From assembly GCF_002968635.1 (NCBI RefSeq), contig NZ_PVBN01000002.1:557521-621520 (forward strand): DNA of 64,000 bases, in the 5' to 3' direction. Every line of letters starts with the position of its first letter. Positions within the stretch are counted from its first letter, which is position 1. A program made the translations under genes and the position numbers. The DNA comes from Neorhizobium alkalisoli (lineage in GTDB: Bacteria; Pseudomonadota; Alphaproteobacteria; Rhizobiales; Rhizobiaceae). Under the pieces are notes generated by a model. That model did no database searches. It saw only the letters and a list, made by a program, of their open reading frames with translations, and was not told the DNA's origin. Shown here one piece after another: positions 36,665 through 49,688 of the stretch.

Positions 36665-37768
36665 GTGCTCAACAAGACCCAACGTCTTCTTTCGATGACG
36701 ACCGCCCTCGTCATTGCTTCGGCCAGCCTAGCTGCCGCCGAGCCGAGCGCCGAACTGATTGCTGCCGCAAAGAAGGAAGGAACGCTGACCACGATCGCAC
36801 TGCCCCATAACTGGTGCGGTTACGGCGACGTGATTGCCGCGTTCAAGACCAAGTATGGGATCGAGGTCAACGAATTGAACCCCGATGCCGGTTCCGGCGA
36901 CGAAATCGAAGCCATCAAGGCAAACAAGGGCAACAAGGGCCCGCAGGCTCCGGACGTGATCGACGTCGGCCTTTCCTTTGGACCGTCGGCAAAGGCCGAA
37001 GGCCTGCTTATGCCCTACAAGGTTTCGACATGGGACAGCATCCCCGATAGCGCCAAGGATGCCGAAGGCTACTGGTATGGCGATTATTACGGCGTTCTCT
37101 CCTTCGTCGTGAACACGGACATCGTCAAGGACGTACCCAAGGACTGGGCCGATCTGAAGAAGTCGGAACTGGCAAATTCCGTCGCCCTTGCCGGCGATCC
37201 GCGCGCATCGAACCAGGCCGTCCAGGCCGTTTATGCGGCCGGTTTGGCCGCAGGTCAAAAAGACGCCACCAAGGTTGGCGAAGCCGGTCTCTCCTTCTTC
37301 GCTGACGTCAACAAGGCCGGCAACTTCGTGCCCGTCATCGGCAAGTCCGCCTCGCTTGCCCAAGGGTCGACCCCGATCGTGATTGCCTGGGACTACAATG
37401 GTCTTTCCTGGCGCGACAGCCTCAAGGGCAACCCGCCGGTTGAAGTCGTGGTCCCGGCTTCGGGCGTCGTGGCCGGCGTTTACGTGCAGGCGATTTCCGC
37501 TTTCGCTCCGCATCCGAACGCGGCAAAGCTCTGGATGGAGCACCTTTATTCGGACGAAGGTCAGCTCGGCTGGCTGAAGGGTTATTGCCACCCGATCCGC
37601 TTCAACGATCTTGCCAAGAACAACAAGATCCCGAAGGCGCTTCTCGACGCGCTGCCGCCGGCTGCAGCCTATGAAAAGGCGGTTTTCCCGACGCTCGATG
37701 AACAGGCCGCCGGCAAGACCGCCATCACCACCAAGTGGGACAGCGTCGTCGGCGCCAACGTCAAGTAA
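36665..37768 (+). CDS. ABC transporter periplasmic substrate-binding protein (polyamine/iron type)
   Basis: A 367-residue exported binding protein. A GTG start at 36665 follows AGGAGGATAAC, a near-ideal ribosome-binding site. The signal peptide ends at about ASLAAA (residue 25). The rest fits the SBP_bac_6/8-type fold (FKTKYGIEVNELNPDAG, then GDYYGVLSFVVNTDIV and GYCHPIRFNDLA) used by iron, thiamine, polyamine and aminoethylphosphonate importers. The ligand cannot be read directly. It is the first gene of a four-gene importer operon, separated from the first permease by a strong hairpin. Confidence 0.87.
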   Translation: MLNKTQRLLSMTTALVIASASLAAAEPSAELIAAAKKEGTLTTIALPHNWCGYGDVIAAFKTKYGIEVNELNPDAGSGDEIEAIKANKGNKGPQAPDVIDVGLSFGPSAKAEGLLMPYKVSTWDSIPDSAKDAEGYWYGDYYGVLSFVVNTDIVKDVPKDWADLKKSELANSVALAGDPRASNQAVQAVYAAGLAAGQKDATKVGEAGLSFFADVNKAGNFVPVIGKSASLAQGSTPIVIAWDYNGLSWRDSLKGNPPVEVVVPASGVVAGVYVQAISAFAPHPNAAKLWMEHLYSDEGQLGWLKGYCHPIRFNDLAKNNKIPKALLDALPPAAAYEKAVFPTLDEQAAGKTAITTKWDSVVGANVK

Positions 37769-37778
37769 CTTTGCGAGC

Positions 37779-37805
37779 AGTCTTCCCGCTTGTGGCGGGA
37801 AGACT
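37779..37805 (+). other. Strong intercistronic hairpin after the binding-protein gene
   Basis: AGTCTTCCCGC and GCGGGAAGACT form a perfect 11-base stem around five bases, ten bases after the binding-protein stop. No T run follows, so it likely protects the upstream mRNA and reduces read-through, giving more binding protein than permease. Confidence 0.6.
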
Positions 37806-37833
37806 TCCCTTCCTCCGAAAGAAACTCCGCATC

Positions 37834-38709
37834 ATGAGCGCCGCTACTACGTCCTTCATCGACCGCCGCACTGTCGTCGATTGGCTCGGCATCGTTCCGT
37901 TCATGATCTTCGCGTTGATGTTCCTGATCATTCCGACGCTCTATCTGGTGACCGGAGCCTTCTTTACGCCCGACGGCCAGTTCACCTTCAAGAACATCGC
38001 CGACCTCTTCACGCCCTCCATCATCAGCGCCTACTGGATCAGCATCAAGGTCTCCGTCGCCTCCTCGCTCGGGGGCGCCCTGATCGGCTTCTTTCTGGCC
38101 TGGGCGATCGTGCTCGGCGGCGTCCCCTCCTGGGTGCGCTCCGGGCTTTTGACCTTTTCGGGAGTTGCGTCCAATTTCGCCGGGGTTCCGCTTGCCTTCG
38201 CCTTCCTCGCCACCCTCGGGCGGACCGGCCTCGTCACCGTCTTGTTGCGCGACTGGCTGGGCTTCAATCTCTATTCCACCGGCTTCAATATCCTGTCCTT
38301 CTTCGGGCTGACCATCACCTACATGTTCTTCCAGATTCCGCTGATGGTGCTGATCCTGACGCCGGCGCTCGACGGCATGAAGAAGGAGTGGCGCGAGGCC
38401 TCGGAAATCCTCGGGGCCTCCACCTGGCAGTATTGGCGCATGGTGGCGCTGCCGATCCTCTGGCCGAGCCTGATGGGTACGACGCTGCTTCTCTTTGCGA
38501 ACGCCTTCGGAGCGATCGCCACCGCCTATGCCCTCACCGGCTCGTCGCTCAATATCGTGCCGATCCTGCTCTACGCGCAGATCCGCGGCGACGTGTTGCA
38601 TAACGCCAATCTCGGTTATGCGCTGGCGCTCGGCATGATCGTCATCACCGGCATCTCCAATCTCCTTTACATCCTGCTGCGCATGCGCGCTGAACGGTGG
38701 CAGAAATGA
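37834..38709 (+). CDS. ABC transporter permease
   Basis: A 291-residue inner-membrane subunit with about six hydrophobic helices. The cytoplasmic coupling motif (EAA loop) reads EWREASEILGASTWQYW followed by PILWPSL (about 185-205), as expected for a permease docking with the ATPase. It resembles PotB/CysT-type permeases. The ATG at 37834 is chosen over an earlier frame opening with no transmembrane sequence. Its stop overlaps the start of the second permease gene. Confidence 0.9.
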   Translation: MSAATTSFIDRRTVVDWLGIVPFMIFALMFLIIPTLYLVTGAFFTPDGQFTFKNIADLFTPSIISAYWISIKVSVASSLGGALIGFFLAWAIVLGGVPSWVRSGLLTFSGVASNFAGVPLAFAFLATLGRTGLVTVLLRDWLGFNLYSTGFNILSFFGLTITYMFFQIPLMVLILTPALDGMKKEWREASEILGASTWQYWRMVALPILWPSLMGTTLLLFANAFGAIATAYALTGSSLNIVPILLYAQIRGDVLHNANLGYALALGMIVITGISNLLYILLRMRAERWQK

Positions 38710-39494
38710 AGACGCAGAAGATATTGGCCTGGATCGCCATCGCCATCGGCGTCATCTACTTCTTCGTTCCCCTGATCGGCACCTTCGAGTTCTCGCTGCG
38801 CATGCGGCGAGGCGAATATTCCGTCGACGCCTATCAGTCCGTCTTTTCGGATATGCAGTTTCGGGAGACCTTCGGTTTTTCGATGGTGATGGCACTGCTC
38901 ACCATCATCTTCGGAATGCTGCTTGTCGTACCGACCGCCTATTGGGTGCGTCTGCGGCTGCCGCAAATCCGCCCGGTCATCGAATTCATCACGCTGCTGC
39001 CGCTCGTCATCCCGGCGATCGTCATCGTGTTCGGCTACCTGAGGCTCTACAATTCATCCTCATGGCTCCCCTTCACGGGCTCCACGTCCGGCACCAATGC
39101 GTTGCTGGTGTTGTCCTATATAACGCTCTCCCTGCCCTACATGTACCGCGCCGTGGACACGGCGATGCGTGCGATCGATGTCAGGACGCTGACGGAGGCT
39201 GCGGAGATATTGGGGGCAAAGTGGCCGACCATCATGCTTCGCTGCATCTTCCCCAACGTCATGTCGGGCGTCCTTTCGGGTGCCTTCATCACCTTTGCGA
39301 TCGTCATGGGCGAATTCACGATGGCCGCCCTTCTCAATCGCCCGGCCTTTGGGCCCTACCTGCAGCTCGTCGGTGCCAACAAGGCCTATGAGCCTGCGGC
39401 CCTCGCCGTCATCGCTTTTGCGATCACCTGGTTTTCGATGGGCCTCCTTCAACTCGTTTCCCGTTTCAGCAAGATGGCACCCTCCCGGCCATAA
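38706..39494 (+). CDS. ABC transporter permease
   Basis: A 262-residue inner-membrane subunit, PotC-like, with six hydrophobic helices. The EAA loop is visible as LTEAAEILGAKWPTIMLRCIFPNV (quoted here as LTEAAEILGAKW then IFPNVMSG). ATG 38706 overlaps the preceding stop (ATGA), so the two permeases are made in equal amounts and presumably form a heterodimer. The ATPase gene follows after 12 bases. Confidence 0.9.
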   Translation: MKTQKILAWIAIAIGVIYFFVPLIGTFEFSLRMRRGEYSVDAYQSVFSDMQFRETFGFSMVMALLTIIFGMLLVVPTAYWVRLRLPQIRPVIEFITLLPLVIPAIVIVFGYLRLYNSSSWLPFTGSTSGTNALLVLSYITLSLPYMYRAVDTAMRAIDVRTLTEAAEILGAKWPTIMLRCIFPNVMSGVLSGAFITFAIVMGEFTMAALLNRPAFGPYLQLVGANKAYEPAALAVIAFAITWFSMGLLQLVSRFSKMAPSRP

Positions 39495-39506
39495 GGAATT
39501 TCCTGC

Positions 39507-40568
39507 ATGTCTTTCCTCGCCCTTGACAATATCAAGAAGAGTTTCGGTCAGACGCAGGTCGTCAAGGACTTCAATATGTCCATCGAGAAAGGCGAATTCG
39601 TTTCCTTTCTCGGACCTTCCGGCTGCGGAAAGACGACCGTTCTGCGCATGATCGCCGGGTTCGAAAGCCCGAGCGACGGTACGATTTCCATCAACGGCAA
39701 GAACCAGAACCGCCTCAAGACCAACCAGCGCAATATTGGCATGGTTTTCCAGGCCTATGCGCTTTTCCCGAACATGACCGTGTTCGACAACGTCGCCTTC
39801 GGTCTCAAGGTCGCCGGCAAGCCGAAAGAGGAAATCGAAACCCGCGTGAAGGAGATGCTTGCCCTGATCCGGCTCGACCATCTTGCCGACCGTTACCCCT
39901 ATCAGATGTCGGGCGGTCAGCAGCAGCGCGTTGCGCTGGCCCGGGCGCTTGCCCCGAAACCGCAGGTTCTGCTTCTCGACGAACCCTTGTCCGCGCTTGA
40001 CGCGAAGATCCGCGTCTCCCTGCGCGAGGAAATCCGCCAGATCCAGCGACAGCTCGGCATCACCACGGTATTCGTCACCCACGACCAGGAAGAAGCACTC
40101 TCGATCTCGGACCGCATCGTCGTGATGAACGCCGGCCGCGCCGAACAGATCGGCACGCCGTCGGAGATTTATAACCGACCGAACACCCGCTTCGTCGCCT
40201 CCTTCGTCGGTACGCTCAACATCATCGAGGCGACCGTCGTCGATCCGTCCGCCAATACCGTGAAAGTCGGCGACAATACCGTCAGACTGCGTGAACCGGT
40301 CGGCGCATTGAAAGTCGGCGACAAGATCTCGATCGCGCTCCGTCCGGAAGCCGGCTCGCTCTCCGAAAGCGCCAAGGGAGACACCGCGATCGTCGGCAAC
40401 GTCATATCTTCGCATTTTCTCGGGTCGGTGATCCGCACGAAGATGGATGTCGGCGGCAACCAGATCTCCTTCGACATGTTCAATGCCCCGGATGCCGTAC
40501 TGCCGCAACCGGGCGAAGTGCTGACCCTTCGCTTCTCGTCCGGAGATTTCCTGATCGTCAGGGACTGA
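39507..40568 (+). CDS. ABC transporter ATP-binding protein, PotA/FbpC type
   Basis: A 353-residue ATPase that powers the importer. Walker A GPSGCGKTT (36-44), Q-loop MVFQAYALFPNM, signature MSGGQQQRVALARAL, Walker B LLLDEPLSALD and H-loop VTHDQEEAL are all present. A C-terminal TOBE domain (about 275-350) is the usual regulatory or substrate-sensing extension of this class. It closes the four-gene operon. A small hairpin (40593-40609) separates it from the convergent metH. Confidence 0.93.
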   Translation: MSFLALDNIKKSFGQTQVVKDFNMSIEKGEFVSFLGPSGCGKTTVLRMIAGFESPSDGTISINGKNQNRLKTNQRNIGMVFQAYALFPNMTVFDNVAFGLKVAGKPKEEIETRVKEMLALIRLDHLADRYPYQMSGGQQQRVALARALAPKPQVLLLDEPLSALDAKIRVSLREEIRQIQRQLGITTVFVTHDQEEALSISDRIVVMNAGRAEQIGTPSEIYNRPNTRFVASFVGTLNIIEATVVDPSANTVKVGDNTVRLREPVGALKVGDKISIALRPEAGSLSESAKGDTAIVGNVISSHFLGSVIRTKMDVGGNQISFDMFNAPDAVLPQPGEVLTLRFSSGDFLIVRD

Positions 40569-40626
40569 CCCGCAAGCGGCCGCTTGGCCAGGAAGGGGTA
40601 GTCCCCCTTCGGCGCCAGTATCAGCT

Positions 40627-44391
<3,765 letters not shown>

Positions 44392-44426
44392 AGCAGCACT
44401 CCCAAATCGCAGCAGGTGACTTAATG

Positions 44427-44446
44427 ATATAAAGATGTCTTTATGT
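44427..44446. promoter_or_regulatory. Probable SahR operator upstream of metH
   Basis: The core ATAAAGATGTCTTTAT (44429-44444) is a 16-base palindrome broken at one central pair and matches the site before sahR-metF in 14 of 16 core positions; flanks are also shared. It is 38 bases upstream of the metH start. Confidence 0.7.
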
Positions 44447-44554
44447 GAAGTCCAGCTTAGTTGACGCATTCTGTCCAAGTTTTGCCGATGACAGACTATT
44501 GCAGGGAAGTTATAGCCTCCAGTCAGAAACGGCGAACGCATCAGGGAGAAGAGC

Positions 44555-45811
44555 ATGAGCGACGGCGGAGCGACGGCACAGAAATGGAACAACCTCCCGT
44601 ACCATCGCCGCTGGCTGCTCGATCAGGCCGACGGCCTTTTTGATTTCTTCCAATACCGTGCAGTCAATCCGGCCGGCGGATTTTTCGACCTCGACGATAC
44701 CGGCCTTCCCTTGGGGGGAGCCAATCCGACCCGCGGTATCCATGCATCCGCTCGTATGGTGCATTGCTTCTCGATCGGCTACCTGCTCGGCCGTCCGGGC
44801 TCGGGCGACATCATCGATCACGGCATGCGCTACCTTTGGGAACGCCACCGCGACAACGAGCATGGCGGCTATTTCTGGCAGGTCAACGATGACGGCGCCG
44901 TGGATTCCGCCAAACAGGGGTACGGACATGCTTTCGTCCTGCTCGCCGCGTCCTCCGCCAAGGTCGCCGGCCACCCGCTTGCCGACGATATGCTGGCGGA
45001 TATCAGCGAAATTCTCGATACGAAATTCTGGGAAGCCCCTCACGGGGCGATTGCGGAAGAATTCAATAGCGATTGGTCGCCGATCGACGGCGGCGGCTAT
45101 CGCGGGCAAAACTCCAACATGCATCTTACCGAGGCCTTGATGGCCGCTTATGAGGCGACTGGAGACAAGACCTACCTCGTCAAGGCCGAGAGTATCGCGG
45201 AACTTATCGTCCGCCGTCTGGCCGGCAGCGTAGGCTTCCGGGTCGCCGAACATTTCGATCGGCAATGGACCGTCGACAAGTCCTATTACCATCCGGACGA
45301 GATGTTCCGCCCGGCCGGCACCACGCCGGGGCACTGGCTGGAATGGGCGCGTCTCTTGCTCCAACTGTGGGTGCTGGGCGACAAAAGGCACGGCTGGATG
45401 CCGGATGCCGCAAAATCACTCTTCGTCCAGTCCATGTCACTGGGTTGGGACAGGGAGAAGGGCGGCTTCTTTTACACGCTCGACTGGGATGACAATCCGG
45501 CCAAGACCAACAAGCTCTGGTGGCCGATGTGCGAAGGTGCCGGCGCGGCACATTTCCTCAATGAACATCTCCCCGCGGACCGCTTCTACGAAGACAGCTA
45601 TCGCCTGATCTGGGGCACGATCGCCAATCGCTTCCTCGACCATCAAAACGGCGGCTGGCATGAAGAATTGACGGAAGATCTCGTTCCGGCCCACACGCTC
45701 TTCCCGGGCAAGGGCGACATCTACCATGCATTGCAGGCGTGCCTCATCCCGCTTTTCCCGGCCACCGGCAGCTTGACGAAAGTGATCGCCGAAACCAAAG
45801 GGCGCATTTGA
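44555..45811 (+). CDS. AGE-family epimerase/isomerase
   Basis: A 418-residue (alpha/alpha)6-barrel protein related to N-acylglucosamine 2-epimerase and mannose isomerase. Recognisable segments are [17 protein letters not shown] (about 62-78), [36 protein letters not shown] and a C-terminal histidine region [10 protein letters not shown]. The likely reaction is an aldose-ketose or C2-epimer interconversion of an unmodified sugar; the substrate is not determined. AGGGAGAAGAGC precedes the ATG. It is divergent from metH and followed by mgtC with an EcfG-type promoter between. Confidence 0.87.
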   Translation: MSDGGATAQKWNNLPYHRRWLLDQADGLFDFFQYRAVNPAGGFFDLDDTGLPLGGANPTRGIHASARMVHCFSIGYLLGRPGSGDIIDHGMRYLWERHRDNEHGGYFWQVNDDGAVDSAKQGYGHAFVLLAASSAKVAGHPLADDMLADISEILDTKFWEAPHGAIAEEFNSDWSPIDGGGYRGQNSNMHLTEALMAAYEATGDKTYLVKAESIAELIVRRLAGSVGFRVAEHFDRQWTVDKSYYHPDEMFRPAGTTPGHWLEWARLLLQLWVLGDKRHGWMPDAAKSLFVQSMSLGWDREKGGFFYTLDWDDNPAKTNKLWWPMCEGAGAAHFLNEHLPADRFYEDSYRLIWGTIANRFLDHQNGGWHEELTEDLVPAHTLFPGKGDIYHALQACLIPLFPATGSLTKVIAETKGRI

Positions 45812-45830
45812 CGCCATCCCGGGAGGTGAC

Positions 45831-45855
45831 GGAACCATCCCGGTGCGGATCAGTT
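45831..45855 (+). promoter_or_regulatory. Possible EcfG-type promoter upstream of mgtC
   Basis: GGAAC (45831-45835), 16-base spacer, AGTT (45852-45855). The -35 element is perfect and the -10 keeps GTT. It lies 44 bases before the mgtC start, a normal distance for a promoter with a short leader. Confidence 0.5.
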
Positions 45856-45898
45856 TTTCGAAAGTCACAAAACTGTAACATTCGGAAGACGATCAACG

Positions 45899-46384
45899 AT
45901 GCTCAACAGCCTTGCCGAGGAATTTTCGCACGAGGCACCGGTTGCGATTGAAGTACTTCTGGTGAGGCTTTTGGGCGCCGCTCTTCTTTGCGGATTGATC
46001 GGCCTTGAGAGAGAATTCCGCCAGAACCCGGCCGGCTTGCGGACCAACATGTTGATCGGCCTTGCCGCTTCCGTCTTTACGATGGTCGGTTTGCAGGTCA
46101 TCCACGAATTCGGCAACCGGCCGGACACGGTGCAGATCGATCCGATGCGCCTTATCGAAGCCGTCACTGCCGGAATAGCCTTCCTGGCAGCCGGTATCGT
46201 CATTCATACGCGCGGCGATGTGAAGGGGCTGACGACCGGCGCCAGCATGTGGCTCTCGGGTGCAATCGGTCTTTGCGCCGGCCTCGGCATGTGGCTTGTG
46301 GCATTCACGGCCACGATCGCCGGCGTCATCATTCTTTGGCTGCTGCGCAAAACAGAGGTCGCTGCCGGAATGAAGGAAGATTGA
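45899..46384 (+). CDS. MgtC/SapB-family membrane protein
   Basis: A 161-residue membrane protein with about five hydrophobic helices. LLGAALLCGLIGLEREFR (about 25-42) and GLRTNMLIGLAAS are the conserved MgtC core, and TGASMWLSGAIGLCAGLG is in the second half. MgtC proteins inhibit F-type ATP synthase or aid survival at low magnesium or low pH in pathogens; roles in soil bacteria are less clear. Only the MgtC core is present; no C-terminal ACT-like domain. GGAAG precedes the ATG. The EcfG-type promoter suggests induction by stress. Confidence 0.85.
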   Translation: MLNSLAEEFSHEAPVAIEVLLVRLLGAALLCGLIGLEREFRQNPAGLRTNMLIGLAASVFTMVGLQVIHEFGNRPDTVQIDPMRLIEAVTAGIAFLAAGIVIHTRGDVKGLTTGASMWLSGAIGLCAGLGMWLVAFTATIAGVIILWLLRKTEVAAGMKED

Positions 46385-46395
46385 AGGTCGTAGCC

Positions 46396-47022
46396 TTACC
46401 CTTGCCCTTGCGCAACCATGCCGCGGATAAGGGCTGCCAGCGCTTCATAGTCGTAAGGCTTGGTGATAAGCGCCGTCTGGCTCAAGCCCTCCGCCTCGGG
46501 AACGTCGGAATCGCCGGTGGCAAAAACGACGGGAAGATCCGGCAACACCTCGCGTATTTTCAGCACGAGCTGCGGTCCGCTCATTTCGGGCAGATGAACA
46601 TCTGTGACGGCAATATCGATCCGCACGTCGTCGACGGCAGCAAGCGCCTCCTTCGCTGATCCCGCCTCCACCACGATCAGGCCCGCGTCCTGAAGAAAGT
46701 CGGCGGCGGAGATCCGGATCAACGCCTCGTCCTCCACAAACAGCACCGTGATCCGCTGATCTTGGCGGACCGGTGCTTCGGCCGCCGGATGAGTTGCCGG
46801 TGTCGATGCCGATGGCACCCTTTCGCCGCCCTGCATGAAGGCGACATCACCGACGTCATCAGTCATGAGCGTCTCGGTGTGGCTTGAGCCGCGATCCTGC
46901 ATTTCCCCGCCTGCAACCGGATAGGACGTCGCAGGTGGGCGCTCTACCCCACCCGTCGGCGGAATAGGCGACAGGGATCGCCGCTTCAGATCGTTGTTGA
47001 AAAGCTCCGTCAAACGGAACAT
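46396..47022 (-). CDS. Response regulator receiver protein with N-terminal extension
   Basis: A 208-residue protein whose first about 85 residues are polar and without a recognised domain, followed by a receiver domain (about 90-203). Conserved residues are visible: acidic pair in VLFVEDEAL, phosphoacceptor Asp in DVHLPEMSG, Thr in FATGDS and Lys in ITKPYD. No output domain follows, so it acts by protein contact. It most resembles single-domain receivers of HWE-kinase or stress systems. It is separated from the c-di-GMP protein by a 186-base gap, AT-rich in part. Partner kinase unknown. Confidence 0.82.
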   Translation of the reverse strand: MFRLTELFNNDLKRRSLSPIPPTGGVERPPATSYPVAGGEMQDRGSSHTETLMTDDVGDVAFMQGGERVPSASTPATHPAAEAPVRQDQRITVLFVEDEALIRISAADFLQDAGLIVVEAGSAKEALAAVDDVRIDIAVTDVHLPEMSGPQLVLKIREVLPDLPVVFATGDSDVPEAEGLSQTALITKPYDYEALAALIRGMVAQGQG

Positions 47023-47208
47023 GGGCCGCCCCCGACACTAACACGTACCGGGAGGTTATAGAGGTTCGGCGATCATTGACAATTGAAATCAAATGTCGGC
47101 CAAACAAAACCACGCATATTATTATAAAGATCTAAAAAATATCGGATTTCATAACGTTGTCGCTAGTTTTGGCGCAGTCGCCGCCCCCTGGAGGCGAGGA
47201 ATGGGTCA

Positions 47209-49389
47209 CTAGATCGTCATCCGCTGGTTGGTCGCCGGCCGAGCGATGAGACGGGCGATCGCCTCCGCCGGCATCGCCTTTCCGTAACGAAAGCCCTGCC
47301 CCGCCTCGCATCCCATGAGCCTCAGCGCGTTTTCCTGCTCCAGCGTTTCAATTCCCTCGGCGATCGTCCGCAGTCCAAGCTCGCTGCTGAGCATGATAAG
47401 GGCGCGCGTGATGGCCGCGTCCTTCGGCTTGGTCAACAGGTCGCGTACGAAGCTCCGATCGATCTTCAATGTCGTCAAAGGATAACGCTGCAACGACCCG
47501 AGCGAGGCATAACCGGTGCCGAAATCGTCGAAGGCAACGCCGACCCCTAGTTTGCGTAGAGCCTGGATCGTTTCCAGCGACTGATCGTCATCCTTGAGCG
47601 TAACGGTCTCGGTGATCTCGATTTCCAGAAACTGCGGGTCGAGACTGTAGCGGGCGATCAGGTTTTCCACGAAACGCGGCAAGTCACCCGCCCGCACCTG
47701 CGCGGGGAAGAGATTGACGCCCATCTTGACCGGCGGATAGCCAACCTGTCTCCAGGCCGCCATCTGGCGGGCGGCTTCATCAAGCACCCAAAAACCGATG
47801 TCGAGCGCGATCGAGCTTTGTTCCAGGGCCGGCAGAAAGGCCGCCGGAGCCAGCAGGCCGCGTTCGGGATGCCGCCAGCGGATCAGTGCTTCGACGCCGA
47901 ACACCTCGCCGGTTTCAAGGATCACCTGCGGTTGATAGTGCAAAACGAGCTCCTGCCTGTTCAAGGCGCGAAGCAGTTCGTCCCTCAGCGTGCGGCGTAC
48001 CAGCGTCTCGTTCCGCATCGAGGGCTCGAACATTCGCGAAACGCGCCCTCCGGCCTGTTTGGCGCGATACAACGCGAAATCAGCACCGGCGATCAGCTCC
48101 TCCGCGTCAGACCCGTGGGACGGAGCAAGCGAGAAACCCACGCTTGCGCCGACGCGCAATGTGTGGCCGCCAACCTCGAAAGGCGCTTCGAAGGCCTCAA
48201 TCACGATGTTGGCATTTTCCTGTGCGACGCGAGGATCACCGGTACCTGGCACGAGTACGGCAAATTCGTCCCCGCCGAAACGGGAGACCGTGACGTTGCG
48301 GTCGAGAACGGCAGGCAGGCGGACGCCGATTGCCTGCAACAAAGAATCTCCGACGGCATGGCCCAGCCGGTCGTTGACGTCTTTGAAGCCGTCGAGGTCG
48401 AAGAGCAAAACCGCAAGCGGCCTGCCCTGCCCGAGTTCTTCGCGTAGCAGACCCTCGAAACGATGCCTGTTGCAGAGCCCCGTCAGGGTATCCTGGCTGG
48501 CCAGCCTGAGAAGCCGCACGTCGCGATCACGCCGCTCCGATATGTCCTTGATGATGGCACCGACACCGACGCCCTGCTCGTCGTGCCAGACCGTTAAGGC
48601 CAGTTCGATCGGAAATTCCTCGCCATCCTTTCGACGTGCCGAAACCTCGACCGTTTTGCCCCGCAGGTTGGAATCACCGCCCGAAATCACGCGGGCAAAA
48701 CCGGCCTTGTGAGCTGTCCTGAACCGTTCCGGAACGATAAGTTCAAGCGGATTTCCGATCATTTCGTCGCGCTCATAGCCGAACATTTCGAGCGCGGCTT
48801 GGTTCACGAACTCGATACGGCCCTTCGGATCGGCGGTGATCAGCGAAAGATCGGTGGAATCTGCAAACTTCGCCGCCGTGGCCTGAGGTATTCCCTCGCG
48901 GCGAAGCTCGATATGCTCCATCACCATGGATGCCAGGCCCGCCAGCGCTTTCCTCTCGCGTTCCGAAAAGTTGGCCCGCGCTTTGGTGTCGGCGATGCAG
49001 AGGGCGCCGATCCGCCAACCGTCCGGCGTGGTCAAAGGCGCTCCGGCGTAAAAGCGGATGAATGGCTTGCCGCTTACGATCGGCAAATCCGAAAACCGCG
49101 GATCAACCTTTGCATCCGGCACGACCAGAACATCATCCGTCGCAATCGTATACTGGCAGAACGATTCCGACCGAAGGGTCTGCCCGAATTGGTAGCCGGC
49201 GCAGGACTTGAACCACTGCCGATCCTCTTCGATCAGCGTCACGAAAGCCATACGGGTGGAGAAAAGCTCCGACGCGAAACGGCAGATCCGATCAAAGCGA
49301 TTTTCCGAGGCCGTGCCCGCGATCCGGTAGCGATCCAGAACATCGAGCCGTCTACGCTCGGCAATGTCCATGCTGTCGGCGTTAGACAT
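47209..49389 (-). CDS. GAF-PAS-GGDEF-EAL protein (cyclic di-GMP turnover)
   Basis: A 726-residue cytoplasmic protein with GAF (about 15-150), PAS (about 175-290), GGDEF (about 300-460) and EAL (about 475-715) domains. The cyclase motif is intact (RFGGDEFAVL) and the phosphodiesterase residues are too: FGVEALIRWRHP, EITETVT, DDFGTGYASL and the Lys in LKIDRSF, so both activities are possible and net direction cannot be read. I start at 49389 because GCGGAG lies just upstream; the frame extends 15 codons further. It faces away from fixL. Confidence 0.9.
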   Translation of the reverse strand: MSNADSMDIAERRRLDVLDRYRIAGTASENRFDRICRFASELFSTRMAFVTLIEEDRQWFKSCAGYQFGQTLRSESFCQYTIATDDVLVVPDAKVDPRFSDLPIVSGKPFIRFYAGAPLTTPDGWRIGALCIADTKARANFSERERKALAGLASMVMEHIELRREGIPQATAAKFADSTDLSLITADPKGRIEFVNQAALEMFGYERDEMIGNPLELIVPERFRTAHKAGFARVISGGDSNLRGKTVEVSARRKDGEEFPIELALTVWHDEQGVGVGAIIKDISERRDRDVRLLRLASQDTLTGLCNRHRFEGLLREELGQGRPLAVLLFDLDGFKDVNDRLGHAVGDSLLQAIGVRLPAVLDRNVTVSRFGGDEFAVLVPGTGDPRVAQENANIVIEAFEAPFEVGGHTLRVGASVGFSLAPSHGSDAEELIAGADFALYRAKQAGGRVSRMFEPSMRNETLVRRTLRDELLRALNRQELVLHYQPQVILETGEVFGVEALIRWRHPERGLLAPAAFLPALEQSSIALDIGFWVLDEAARQMAAWRQVGYPPVKMGVNLFPAQVRAGDLPRFVENLIARYSLDPQFLEIEITETVTLKDDDQSLETIQALRKLGVGVAFDDFGTGYASLGSLQRYPLTTLKIDRSFVRDLLTKPKDAAITRALIMLSSELGLRTIAEGIETLEQENALRLMGCEAGQGFRYGKAMPAEAIARLIARPATNQRMTI

Positions 49390-49688
49390 CTCTACTCCGC
49401 AAATGGGCTGTGAAGCCGCAACATAGCCATTCATGAATTAGAAAAGCGATAACAACGCATCTAGAATGAGCGGTATTTCCGAAGATGACTCAGATTTTCT
49501 CTTTGTGGCCTTTTTCCACGTCCGCTGCTGAAAAGCCCAGCCCGCAATGTTCCATCGTGAATAGGTCCGTCTGCCGACGCCGAAGACAGACAAAAGCAGT
49601 GTATCACGGGTTTGCCGTCGTTTCCGCGGTTGGACGTGACGCCCCTCGGCGTGCTAATATTCGTTCTCGATAACCTGTCAGGTTTTGC
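49390..49688. other. Divergent gap between the c-di-GMP gene and fixL
   Basis: A 299-base region with promoters for both genes. I found no FNR/FixK-type TTGAT-N4-ATCAA box, no small ORF with a ribosome-binding site and no clear hairpin. Confidence 0.4.
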
